From Anaerolineales bacterium (GTDB lineage Bacteria; Chloroflexota; Anaerolineae; Anaerolineales; Villigracilaceae), in assembly GCA_020060625.1 (NCBI GenBank), contig JAGUZU010000057.1:1-64000 (forward strand): 64,000 nt of DNA. Direction: 5' to 3'. Below, in pieces: positions 19,504-27,695 of the stretch. Every line of letters begins with the position of its first letter. Position 1 is the stretch's first letter. A program made the translations under genes and the position numbers. Under the pieces are notes generated by a model. The model searched no databases. It had not been told where the DNA came from and saw only the letters and a list, made by a program, of their open reading frames with translations.

Positions 19504-21135
19504 TTAGCTGCGTCCGCGCGATGGGGGCGGAGATTCCTGCCCCTGCCGCTGGCGGGTCTGTCGGATGTAATCGCGCACCAATTGCGGGGGGTGCGGTTGT
19601 GTTCCGCCCATGATGAGATAACCCGGCGCCCAAAAATCGCCGGAGGGGTTTTCGCGTTTGAGGCGCGGGAACTCGTTGAAGATCTTTTCCGAAGTCTGCT
19701 GGCGCACGATCCGCATCAGATAGCCGGGCGACGTGTTGGGCTGGACGTTCACAACCCATTGCAGGTATTCGGGGCGCACGGACAAAAATTCCAGCCGCCA
19801 GCCGAAGGCAATGCAAATGTTCGAAAGCCAGTCACTGATGTGATCCGTCAGGTCGCCGGTGATGTAATGAGACGAGAAACGCGGCACGAGCAGGCAGGCG
19901 TAGGTCAGGTGGTACAAGCCCGCCGTGATCGGCTCGACGACGAGCTTCTTCGCCGCGGCGGTGGAGGGGCTTTCGCGCGTCACATCCGTTTCGCCGGGTT
20001 TCGGTTTGGAGACGGGCGTTTCCGGTCTCGGTTTTGATTTCGAGGGAGCCGTCACTTCGATGTCTTCCAGATCGGTCTGGCTTTCGCCTCTTTTTTGACT
20101 TTGAACCTGTTTCGTCGGACCAAGCTGATTCAACTGGACGGAAGGGGATGCCTCGCGGTTGAAGGCGGACGCATTCGACAGCGATTCGGAGACGCGGGTT
20201 TGGTTGGGGTCGAATGGCTCGGATTGGCTGGGCAGGTTTGGGTCGAGGGAGGAGGCGGGGGAAGGATTCGGCGAAGGGATGTCGTTGAGGATGTCCGAGA
20301 TGGGGGCGATGTCGAGCGCGGCTTCTTCGTCATCCATGTCGGCGGGAAAGTCCCGCGCGATTTGGGATCTGGGAGCGGCGGGTTTTTCCGGCTCGTTGCC
20401 GCTGAAATTGTTCAGCAGTTGGCTCGCCTGCGAGCGGATGGTGCTGAACGGGGTTTCGGCGTCGAAGACGAAGGCAAGCACGGTTTCGGTCGAGAGACGG
20501 GTGGCGTACAGCATGTGTTCCGCTTTGGTGCTTTCCAAACGGATGAAGCGCAGGAGGTCGGAGCCTTTCTGCCCGTCCCAGTTGCGCGTGACGGTTTGCG
20601 CCACTTCCTGTGCGGCGTTCTGCGAGAGACCGCCCGCGTATGCCCACAGGTCGTCTTTGCGGGTGATCAGCGCGGCTTGCGCGGAGGATTCCAATGTGAG
20701 GCGGGTGAGGTGTTGGGCGGCTTTGTTCGCATCGCCCAGCCAGGGCATGGCGGTGAGCGTGTGGGATGTGACGCCGGGTGTCGGCTTGGGGTGACTGATT
20801 GCTTTCATAAATTCCGATATTCTAAACGGCTTGCGCGCCATGATCCACGGACGCAGGTCGTCGAAGGGGGGCGGGTCGCCGTTTTCGTCGCAAAGCAGGA
20901 CGAGGTTGATGCCGGGGCGGATGGTTCGCAATGCGGCGCCGATCTCGCGGACCCATTCTTCGCCAAGCCCCAAGTCGAGCATGGCGAGAGGGGTGCCGAC
21001 TTCGTCCGCCCGGACTACCGCGGACGCCTTGTTGTTAACCACGTGAACGCGATAAATGTCCGTGTCTTCCAGCGCGCGGCGGACGGTTTCACCGATACTT
21101 GCGGAAGAGGTTACGACGAGAATATCTGCGGGCAT
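19504..21135 (-). CDS. Fusion protein: receiver-like + Roadblock/LC7-like + IS200-type Y1 transposase-like domain (HUH lost)
   Basis: N-term ADILVVTSS..LAMLDLGLGE..ARKPFRISEF; middle AQAALITRKDDLWAYAGGL..VLAFVFDAETPFSTIRSQ; C-term YHLTYACLLVPRF..EYLQWVVNVQPN..FWAPGYLIMGG..VRDYIRQT. Confidence 0.75.
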   Translation of the reverse strand: MPADILVVTSSASIGETVRRALEDTDIYRVHVVNNKASAVVRADEVGTPLAMLDLGLGEEWVREIGAALRTIRPGINLVLLCDENGDPPPFDDLRPWIMARKPFRISEFMKAISHPKPTPGVTSHTLTAMPWLGDANKAAQHLTRLTLESSAQAALITRKDDLWAYAGGLSQNAAQEVAQTVTRNWDGQKGSDLLRFIRLESTKAEHMLYATRLSTETVLAFVFDAETPFSTIRSQASQLLNNFSGNEPEKPAAPRSQIARDFPADMDDEEAALDIAPISDILNDIPSPNPSPASSLDPNLPSQSEPFDPNQTRVSESLSNASAFNREASPSVQLNQLGPTKQVQSQKRGESQTDLEDIEVTAPSKSKPRPETPVSKPKPGETDVTRESPSTAAAKKLVVEPITAGLYHLTYACLLVPRFSSHYITGDLTDHISDWLSNICIAFGWRLEFLSVRPEYLQWVVNVQPNTSPGYLMRIVRQQTSEKIFNEFPRLKRENPSGDFWAPGYLIMGGTQPHPPQLVRDYIRQTRQRQGQESPPPSRGRS

Positions 21136-21185
21136 TTGTGGAAAGTTTATCACTTATAACAGGCAGAAGCAAGGCGACATAAGAA

Positions 21186-21752
21186 CTATTTGTCGGTTTC
21201 AAAATTTGCCTGCATTTCCTTGATCCCGAGCAGAGCCATCAGGATTTCGGGCGGAAGGTCGGCTTCGGGCAGGTCGGTTTTGTAAAGCTGCCCGTTTTCG
21301 GCGCGTTCGCGCAGGTTTTTCCAGAGTAACTGGCGCTCCTCACCCGCCACGACGAGATCGTTGAGGGTCCTGGCATTTTGAAAATATTCGCCGGTGGAGT
21401 AGAGAAAGGTCAGTCGTTTCCACTTGTCAGTTTTGACAGGCTGGGACAACTTCTCCAGCGGTCCGATCTGGATCTTGAAATACTCCTCTTTCGCGCGGGG
21501 ATGATCCGATTCATCCTTTAGCAGTTCGCCCCGCGTGGTGAGTTCGTGTCCGCGGACTTCGGCGATGAATTCGATCTGTCCGCTTCTTTCTCCGAAGGAG
21601 GCTGGTTGGTAGAACGCGAGATAATCCACGCTGACAACTTTCGGCGCGGTGCGAAGCGGAATGCGGTACCAGCCGAGCAGGCGCGCAATTTCCAAATCCC
21701 GCGGCGAAGGGAGCAGGCAGACGAGGACGAGGGAGGAGGGGGTGAGGGGCAT
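21186..21752 (-). CDS. Hypothetical protein
   Basis: Long ORF with good codon character; DLEIARLLGWYRIPLRTAP..YLAFYQPASFGE motif pattern. Confidence 0.6.
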   Translation of the reverse strand: MPLTPSSLVLVCLLPSPRDLEIARLLGWYRIPLRTAPKVVSVDYLAFYQPASFGERSGQIEFIAEVRGHELTTRGELLKDESDHPRAKEEYFKIQIGPLEKLSQPVKTDKWKRLTFLYSTGEYFQNARTLNDLVVAGEERQLLWKNLRERAENGQLYKTDLPEADLPPEILMALLGIKEMQANFETDK

Positions 21753-21756
21753 GGGG

Positions 21757-21816
21757 AGTGGAAAGTGGAAAGTAGAAAGCGATGATCGGATTCTACTCGC
21801 TACTTTCCACTTTCCA
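21757..21816. repeat. Inverted repeat of GGAAAGT units
   Basis: GGAAAGTGGAAAGTAG (21760-21775) perfectly complementary to CTACTTTCCACTTTCC (21800-21815). Confidence 0.85.
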
Positions 21817-21823
21817 AAGGGGC

Positions 21824-23290
21824 TTACATCAACCCAACTTCCTTATTAAACTCGACGATCAATTCGTCAATTTCATCCGCCTGCTTTCGGATGCCGGACC
21901 AGTAATCGTCTTGATACCATTGCTGTTGGATTTCCTCGTAGGTTTTGCCCTGCTGTTCGACCCAGGTGTAATACTTGAGGTTGTGCACGCGGCGGCGGTC
22001 GGTGTAACGAAGTTCGAGCATGTTGTCGGTGGATTGACCGTGCAGGTAGCGGGCGAAGTCGGCGGCGGCGTCGCGTTCGGTGTATTGCCCGTATTCCTGG
22101 TGCATCTCGTGCAGGCGCGAGCGGTAGAGCTCCATCGAGTCGGTCAGGACGGTGAGCATGATGTCGTTTTCGCCGAGCTCGTAGTATTTTGCGGCTTTGA
22201 TCGCCGAAAGGACATTCGAGATGCCGGAGAAGCCGAGCAGGTCGAGCTGATTGACAGTCCCTTCGGGGACACCTTTCTCGATCAAGAAGGCGCGTCCGCT
22301 TTCTTCGTTGAAGAGACGGGCGAGGTTGACCACGGCATTATCGTCAATGGCGACGACCATATCGGTGTTCTTCGTGTTGTGGATCCACGGCACGTGTTTG
22401 TCGCCGATACCTTCGATGCGGTGCGCGCCGAATCCATTTTCGAGCAGGGTCGGGCATTGCAACGCCTCACTTGCGACGATCTTGCTGTCTGGGAAGAGTT
22501 GCTTCATGTAGTCGCCGCTGGCAATCGTCCCCGCCGAGCCGGTGGCGGACGCCATGCCGCGATAGCGGTCGTTTGGTCGCATGACCTGCTTCAGCACTTC
22601 TTCCATGGCATGACCCGTCACTTCGTAGTGCCAGAGGTAATTTCCGAATTCATCGAACTGGTTGAAGATCATCAAATCTTCGCCGGAGTTGCGGAGTTCC
22701 CAACATTTGTCGAATATCTCCTTGACGTTCGATTCAGAGCCGGGCGTTTTGATGGTTTCGCCTGCGACACTGGCAAGCCAGTCGAAGCGTTCCTGCGACA
22801 TTTCCTCGGGCAGAATGGCAATGGACTCACATGCCAGCAAAGCGGAGTCGTACGCGCCGCCGCGGCAGTAATTGCCTGTGGAGGGCCAGACTGCTTTTTG
22901 CGTGGTTGGGTCGAATTGACCCGTAACCAGCCTCGGCACGAGACAGCCAAATGCGGCGCCGACCTTGTGCGCGCCGGTGGGGAACCATTTGCCAACCAAC
23001 ACGACGATGCGCGCGGGAACACCCGTCAGCGTGGAGGGCAGCTCGAGAAAATTGACTCCGCCAAAAGTCCCGCCGGAAGCGGTGGGTTGATTCTTCCACG
23101 TGATGCGGAAGAGGTTTCGCGGATGAATATCCCAGAGTCCGATTCCCTTTAATTCTTTCTGAATCTTTGCAGGGATTTTGGACGGGTCTTTCATTTCAGC
23201 GAACGTGGGGATGATGATATTGCGTTCCTTCGCGCGTTTTATTGCATTCGCACGGCGGTCTTTGTGAATGGTCAGGTCAATCGTGGTCAT
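21824..23290 (-). CDS. PLP-dependent enzyme (fold-type II, cysteine synthase-like)
   Basis: GKWFPTGAHKVGAAFGCLV (PLP Lys context), ASATGSAGTIASGDYM glycine-rich loop. Confidence 0.8.
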   Translation of the reverse strand: MTTIDLTIHKDRRANAIKRAKERNIIIPTFAEMKDPSKIPAKIQKELKGIGLWDIHPRNLFRITWKNQPTASGGTFGGVNFLELPSTLTGVPARIVVLVGKWFPTGAHKVGAAFGCLVPRLVTGQFDPTTQKAVWPSTGNYCRGGAYDSALLACESIAILPEEMSQERFDWLASVAGETIKTPGSESNVKEIFDKCWELRNSGEDLMIFNQFDEFGNYLWHYEVTGHAMEEVLKQVMRPNDRYRGMASATGSAGTIASGDYMKQLFPDSKIVASEALQCPTLLENGFGAHRIEGIGDKHVPWIHNTKNTDMVVAIDDNAVVNLARLFNEESGRAFLIEKGVPEGTVNQLDLLGFSGISNVLSAIKAAKYYELGENDIMLTVLTDSMELYRSRLHEMHQEYGQYTERDAAADFARYLHGQSTDNMLELRYTDRRRVHNLKYYTWVEQQGKTYEEIQQQWYQDDYWSGIRKQADEIDELIVEFNKEVGLM

Positions 23291-23340
23291 GGATAGCTCC
23301 TTGAAATTTGTCAGACAACTTGATTATAGCGCATAATTTC

Positions 23341-24474
23341 TTATAACCCCATCATCTTGCTGACCACCGAGAGCAAAATGCCGCCCGCGATGACGCTTCC
23401 CAACTGACCTGCGGTATTCGCGCCCATGGCGTGCATGAGGATGAAGTTATCGGAGTCTTCGTCGTTGGCGGTTTTTGCGGCGAGACGTCCCGCCATCGGG
23501 AAAGCGGATATGCCCGCCGCGCCGATCAGCGGATTGATCTTCCCGCCGCTCATCACGGACATCAGTTTGCCGAAGAGCAGTCCCGCCACAGTATCGAGCG
23601 CGAAGGCGAACAGACCGAGGATCATGATCTTGCCTGTATCCAAATTCAAAAACGCCGCCGCGCTCATGGTCGCGCCGATGGCAAGACCGAGAAACAGCGT
23701 GGCGATATTGATGATCTCATTCTGCGCGGCATGACTCAGGCGATCCACCACACCTGAAACCTTGAGCAAATTGCCCAGCATGAGCATGGAGATGAGCGGC
23801 GTCGCTTCGGGGACGAGAATACCGACGACCAGCGTCAGTACGACGGGAAAGAAGATCAACGTTCTTTTTGAAATGGGTTTCGGCGCATACTCCATTTTGA
23901 TGAGGCGTTCCTTTTTCGTCGTGAGCAGGCGCATCAACGGCGGCTGGATGATGGGAATCAAACTCATGTAGGAATACGCTGCCACAGCAATGGGCGCCAG
24001 CAATTCGGGCGCGAGTTTGGTCGCTACGAAAATCGAGGTCGGTCCGTCAATCGCGCCGATCACGCCGATGGATGCGGCTTGGTTCAAAGGAAATCCCAAC
24101 GCGATTGCAAGGATCAATGTGCCGAAGATGCCGAATTGTCCCGCCGCGCCGAGCAGGACCATTTTGGGTTGCGCCAACAACGGCGAAAAATCAATCATCG
24201 CGCCGACGCCGATAAAAATGAGCAAGGGGAATAATTCTGTTTTGATGCCCGCGTTGTATAGAACGCCCATCATCCCTTCAGCGGCGGTCATGCCAGCCAG
24301 CGGAATATTCGCCAGCATACAGCCGAACCCGATGGGCAATAACAAGACAGGCTCGATCTCTTTGAACACCGCGAGATAGATCAACACCAATGCGGCGGCG
24401 ATCATCACACCGTTGCCAAGAGAGAAGTTTGTAAAGCCTTTAAGTAACTCAGGTAGTAAGGAAGTTAAATCCAT
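23341..24474 (-). CDS. Sodium ion-translocating decarboxylase, beta subunit
   Basis: GIKTELFPLLIFIGVGAMIDFSPLLAQPK, GAIDGPTSIFVATKLAPELL, AGISAFPMAGR; start MDLTSLLPELL. Confidence 0.93.
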   Translation of the reverse strand: MDLTSLLPELLKGFTNFSLGNGVMIAAALVLIYLAVFKEIEPVLLLPIGFGCMLANIPLAGMTAAEGMMGVLYNAGIKTELFPLLIFIGVGAMIDFSPLLAQPKMVLLGAAGQFGIFGTLILAIALGFPLNQAASIGVIGAIDGPTSIFVATKLAPELLAPIAVAAYSYMSLIPIIQPPLMRLLTTKKERLIKMEYAPKPISKRTLIFFPVVLTLVVGILVPEATPLISMLMLGNLLKVSGVVDRLSHAAQNEIINIATLFLGLAIGATMSAAAFLNLDTGKIMILGLFAFALDTVAGLLFGKLMSVMSGGKINPLIGAAGISAFPMAGRLAAKTANDEDSDNFILMHAMGANTAGQLGSVIAGGILLSVVSKMMGL

Positions 24475-24486
24475 AAAAGTCTCTTC

Positions 24487-24514
24487 ATCGTCAATCGTCA
24501 ATCGTCAATCGTCA
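24487..24514. repeat. 4 x 7-bp tandem repeat (ATCGTCA)4 overlapping a stop codon
   Basis: ATCGTCAATCGTCAATCGTCAATCGTCA; last unit contains the TGA of the biotin-carrier gene (minus strand). Confidence 0.9.
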
Positions 24515-24973
24515 CATCCATGACGCCTCACCCAAATCCGCGAATTTGATGAGCGCCTGTTTGTGCGCCACGCTTTGTCCTTTGTTCACCAGCACTTCGC
24601 CAACCGTGCCGCTGTACGTCGAGCGGATGCTGTTCTTCATTTTCATCGCTTCGATCACCAGCACCACCTGCCCCGCCTCCACTTTATCGCCAGCCTTGAC
24701 AAAAATATCGACGACTGTCCCGGGCAGGGGGGATGTCAATGAGTTGCCGCTCAATGCGAGATTGGGAGATGGCGCGGCGACGGGAACAGGACTCGGCTTG
24801 TACAACTCGCCTGCCATTTTCGCGGACGCCTCTTTCCTTGTTTCGGCTTGTTCCTGTTTCTCAGGCGTGACCTCAAACCGAACCCCGTCCACATGCACAA
24901 CGACGGGTCTTGCGTTGATATCTTCGATTTCCACTTCGTAGGTTTGATTGTTGACCGTGAGTTTTTGTTTCAT
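24512..24973 (-). CDS. Biotin carboxyl carrier subunit of decarboxylase
   Basis: TSPLPGTVVDIFVKAGDKVEAGQVVLVIEAMKMKNSI biotinyl motif. Confidence 0.93.
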   Translation of the reverse strand: MKQKLTVNNQTYEVEIEDINARPVVVHVDGVRFEVTPEKQEQAETRKEASAKMAGELYKPSPVPVAAPSPNLALSGNSLTSPLPGTVVDIFVKAGDKVEAGQVVLVIEAMKMKNSIRSTYSGTVGEVLVNKGQSVAHKQALIKFADLGEASWM

Positions 24974-24980
24974 AATTCCA

Positions 24981-25019
24981 TCTCCCCCTCTCCTTTCGGG
25001 AGAGGGTAGGGGTGAGGGG
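24981..25019. repeat. CCCTCTCC palindromic dispersed repeat
   Basis: TCCCCCTCTCCTTTCGGGAGAGGGTAGGGGTGAGGGG. Confidence 0.8.
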
Positions 25020-25400
25020 TTAACGCCGTTTCATCGTCCCTTTTTCAGACATCTGCCTTGTGCGCATCCCCAACTGCCATGCAGAGACAAACGCTGTGGG
25101 CGGTTCTGGCAATGAGCGGGCGGATTTGATTCCCTGTTCTGCAAGCGCCATTGCAACCGCAAGCAAAGCCACCCGCTCCAGTTCCCCTCTCCCACTGGGA
25201 GAGGGGCTAGGGGTGAGGGCGCTCGGGGTGAGGGAAAGGCTTGGGTCAGCCGAATCAACTCCGGGGGAGTCCGATGCGGATTCTTTATCCCCGGTGAATG
25301 CCGTCAGGAGAACCATCATCAACCAAAGCAAAAGGATCGCGCCAAAGACCAATCCCATGCCGAGGGCGGTGATTTCGAGGGAGAGGAGCAGGTTGTTCAT
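25020..25400 (-). CDS. Decarboxylase gamma subunit (OadG family)
   Basis: ITALGMGLVFGAILLLWLMMVLLTAF, operon position between carboxyltransferase and biotin carrier. Confidence 0.8.
   Translation of the reverse strand: MNNLLLSLEITALGMGLVFGAILLLWLMMVLLTAFTGDKESASDSPGVDSADPSLSLTPSALTPSPSPSGRGELERVALLAVAMALAEQGIKSARSLPEPPTAFVSAWQLGMRTRQMSEKGTMKRR
25184..25219. repeat. CCCTCTCCC palindromic repeat inside the gamma-subunit CDS
   Basis: CCCCTCTCCCACTGGGAGAGGGGCTAGGGGTGAGGG; encodes ALTPSPSPSGRGE in the minus-strand CDS. Confidence 0.85.
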
Positions 25401-25414
25401 AATTCATCTCGTTT

Positions 25415-25500
25415 ATGTCGTTGCGAGGAGGGTGATCTTCCCGACGAAGCAATCTCCACATTTATTGCGAGATTGCTTCGCCTTCTGCTCGCAATGACAT
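25415..25500. repeat. MITE-like palindrome (ATGTCRTTGCGAG..CTCGCAAYGACAT)
   Basis: Terminal inverted ATGTCGTTGCGAG / CTCGCAATGACAT with internal GAAGCAATCTC / GAGATTGCTTC. Confidence 0.85.
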
Positions 25501-27053
25501 CAGACAGGAATATTCCCATGTTTGCGCGGCGGGGCGGGCGCGTACTTGTCGCGCAATGCCGAAAGTGACGCGATGATCTTCGGGCGCGACTCGCGCGGCT
25601 CGATGATGTCATCCACGTAGCCCGTGGAGGCGGCATAATACGGATTGTTGAACTTCGCGCGGTATTCTTCGGCGAGTTTCCTGCGCTCTTCGGAAGGATT
25701 GTCCGCCGTTTCGATTTGCTTCTTGAACAAAATATTTGCCGCGCCTTCCGCGCCGAGGACGGCAATTTCGGCGGAGGGCCATGCGTAGGTGACATCCGTG
25801 CCGAGATACTTGCTGGACATGACGACATACGCGCCGCCATACGCCTTGCGGGTGATGACGCAAATCTTTGGAACCGTCGCTTCGGAGTAGGCGTAGAGCA
25901 GTTTCGCGCCGTGACGGATGATACCGCCGTGTTCCTGCGCGATGCCGGGCAGGAAGCCGGGCGAATCGACGAAGGTCACGAGCGGGATGTTGAAACAATC
26001 ACACATGCGGACGAAGCGGGTCATCTTATCCGCCGCGTCAATATCGATCACGCCCGCCATGATGGACGGTTCCTGTGCCGCAATGCCGACACTGTGTCCG
26101 CCGATGCGCGCCAAACCGACGATGGCATTTCGCGCCCAATCCGGTTGAATTTCAAGGAAGGAATCTTTATCCACGATTTTTTCGATCACATCGTGCATGA
26201 TGTACGGCTCGGATGGGTCGAGGGGGATGATGTTGTTGAGTGACTCGTCCATGCGGGTGAGGTCATCGGATGTTTTTTCGTAGGGCGGATTTTCGACGTT
26301 GTTCGAGGGCAGATACGAAAGAAATTTGCGCGCCATTTCCAGCGCGGCTTTTTCGCTTTGCACGCTCAAATGCGCCACACCGCTGACCGAGTTATGCACG
26401 TTCGCGCCGCCCAGCGACTCGGCGTCAATCACCTCGCCGGTCACGGCTTTGATCACTTCCGGTCCCGTCAGGAACATGAACGATTGATTCTCCACCATGA
26501 TGACCAAATCCGTCAGGGCAGGAGAGTACGCCGCGCCGCCCGCGCACGGTCCGAGCATGATACTGATCTGCGGTACCACGCCTGAATACTGCGCGTTGCG
26601 CCTAAAAATTTCCGCATAACCGCCCATCGAGCGCACGCCTTCCTGAATGCGCGCGCCGCCCGAGTCGATCAACGAAATGAACGGCACGCCGTTGCGCACC
26701 GCCAAATCCATCACACGGCAAATCTTGTGGCTTTGCATCTCGCTCAGCGTGCCGCCATAAATTGTAAAATCCTGCGAATATAAATAAACCGTCCGCCCGT
26801 TGATCTGCCCATACCCCGTGATGACCCCGTCGCCGTAAAACTTTTCCTTCAGCAATCCCAGTTCATCGCCCTGATGCGTGATGAACGGCTCGATCTCGTT
26901 GAACGTGCCAGGGTCGAGCAGCAGTTCTACCCGTTCCCGCGCCGTCATCTTGCCTTTGGCTTTTTGTTTTTTGATGCGCTCCTCGCCGCCGCCTTCCAGC
27001 GCTTTCGCGCGCATCTTTCGCAATTCCAAAATTCGGGGATCTTCGTTTGTCAT
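25500..27053 (-). CDS. mmdA: Acyl-CoA carboxyltransferase / methylmalonyl-CoA decarboxylase alpha subunit
   Basis: SLIDSGGARIQEGVRSMGGYAEIF, GPCAGGAAYSPALTD, TFVDSPGFLPGIAQEHGGIIRHGAKLLYAYSEATVPKI. Confidence 0.93.
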   Translation of the reverse strand: MTNEDPRILELRKMRAKALEGGGEERIKKQKAKGKMTARERVELLLDPGTFNEIEPFITHQGDELGLLKEKFYGDGVITGYGQINGRTVYLYSQDFTIYGGTLSEMQSHKICRVMDLAVRNGVPFISLIDSGGARIQEGVRSMGGYAEIFRRNAQYSGVVPQISIMLGPCAGGAAYSPALTDLVIMVENQSFMFLTGPEVIKAVTGEVIDAESLGGANVHNSVSGVAHLSVQSEKAALEMARKFLSYLPSNNVENPPYEKTSDDLTRMDESLNNIIPLDPSEPYIMHDVIEKIVDKDSFLEIQPDWARNAIVGLARIGGHSVGIAAQEPSIMAGVIDIDAADKMTRFVRMCDCFNIPLVTFVDSPGFLPGIAQEHGGIIRHGAKLLYAYSEATVPKICVITRKAYGGAYVVMSSKYLGTDVTYAWPSAEIAVLGAEGAANILFKKQIETADNPSEERRKLAEEYRAKFNNPYYAASTGYVDDIIEPRESRPKIIASLSALRDKYAPAPPRKHGNIPV

Positions 27054-27199
27054 GGATTACCTCGTGGAAAAGTATAGCGATGATTTGTCAGACAAGCCAG
27101 TGATGGAGGTCATGCCCCAAATGGGACAATCCGCCTCCTCTTTTCACCGACGCTTGATTCTGTTTGTTGAATTTTATCTCCCTTTTGGTCGGATTTCAC

Positions 27200-27664
27200 C
27201 TACGGCACATACGGCGGCATGGACAGGACTTTATAGTTTCCACTTCCATCGCTTTGCACATTGATGATGTATTCTGTGATCGGATCGGGAAGCGTCTCGC
27301 CGCAGCAGCCTGTGAATTGGAATAATTCGCCGTCCTTCATCTTGAATGTGACTGTGAAATCGAAACCGTCATCTGTTTCAACCGCATGGACGACTTCCAT
27401 CACTTCCATGCAGACGAGTCCGTTTTGCTCGCAGGCTCTTTGCCATAAGGCTTCATGGTCTGTGGGGGAGAGATCGGGATTCCAGCCTGCAAGGATTTCA
27501 TAGTCCCCGCCGTATAACTGTACTGCTTCCGCATATTGTCCGTTTGCCAGCGTGCTGAAGAAAGTCCGCATTGTGGTTTCGGCTTTGGCTTGCTCCGCTT
27601 CCCGATTGACGGGAGAACACGCTGCCCCAAAAAGCAAAGTTAAGATTAAGACAACCTTTTTCAT
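27200..27664 (-). CDS. Hypothetical lipoprotein
   Basis: MKKVVLILTLLFGAACSPVN lipobox; start 27664. Confidence 0.7.
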   Translation of the reverse strand: MKKVVLILTLLFGAACSPVNREAEQAKAETTMRTFFSTLANGQYAEAVQLYGGDYEILAGWNPDLSPTDHEALWQRACEQNGLVCMEVMEVVHAVETDDGFDFTVTFKMKDGELFQFTGCCGETLPDPITEYIINVQSDGSGNYKVLSMPPYVP

Positions 27665-27695
27665 TTTTTGTCCTTTCGAGAGATCGTTGAGCGGA

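Noticed and set aside
19504-19920. Intact IS200/IS605 insertion sequence
   Set aside because: The Y1-like region is the C-terminus of a longer fusion, HUH residues are missing and no element ends are evident.
21782-23152. 456-aa plus-strand ORF antisense to the PLP enzyme
   Set aside because: Shadow ORF of a clearly coding minus-strand gene; composition and lack of domain motifs argue against coding.
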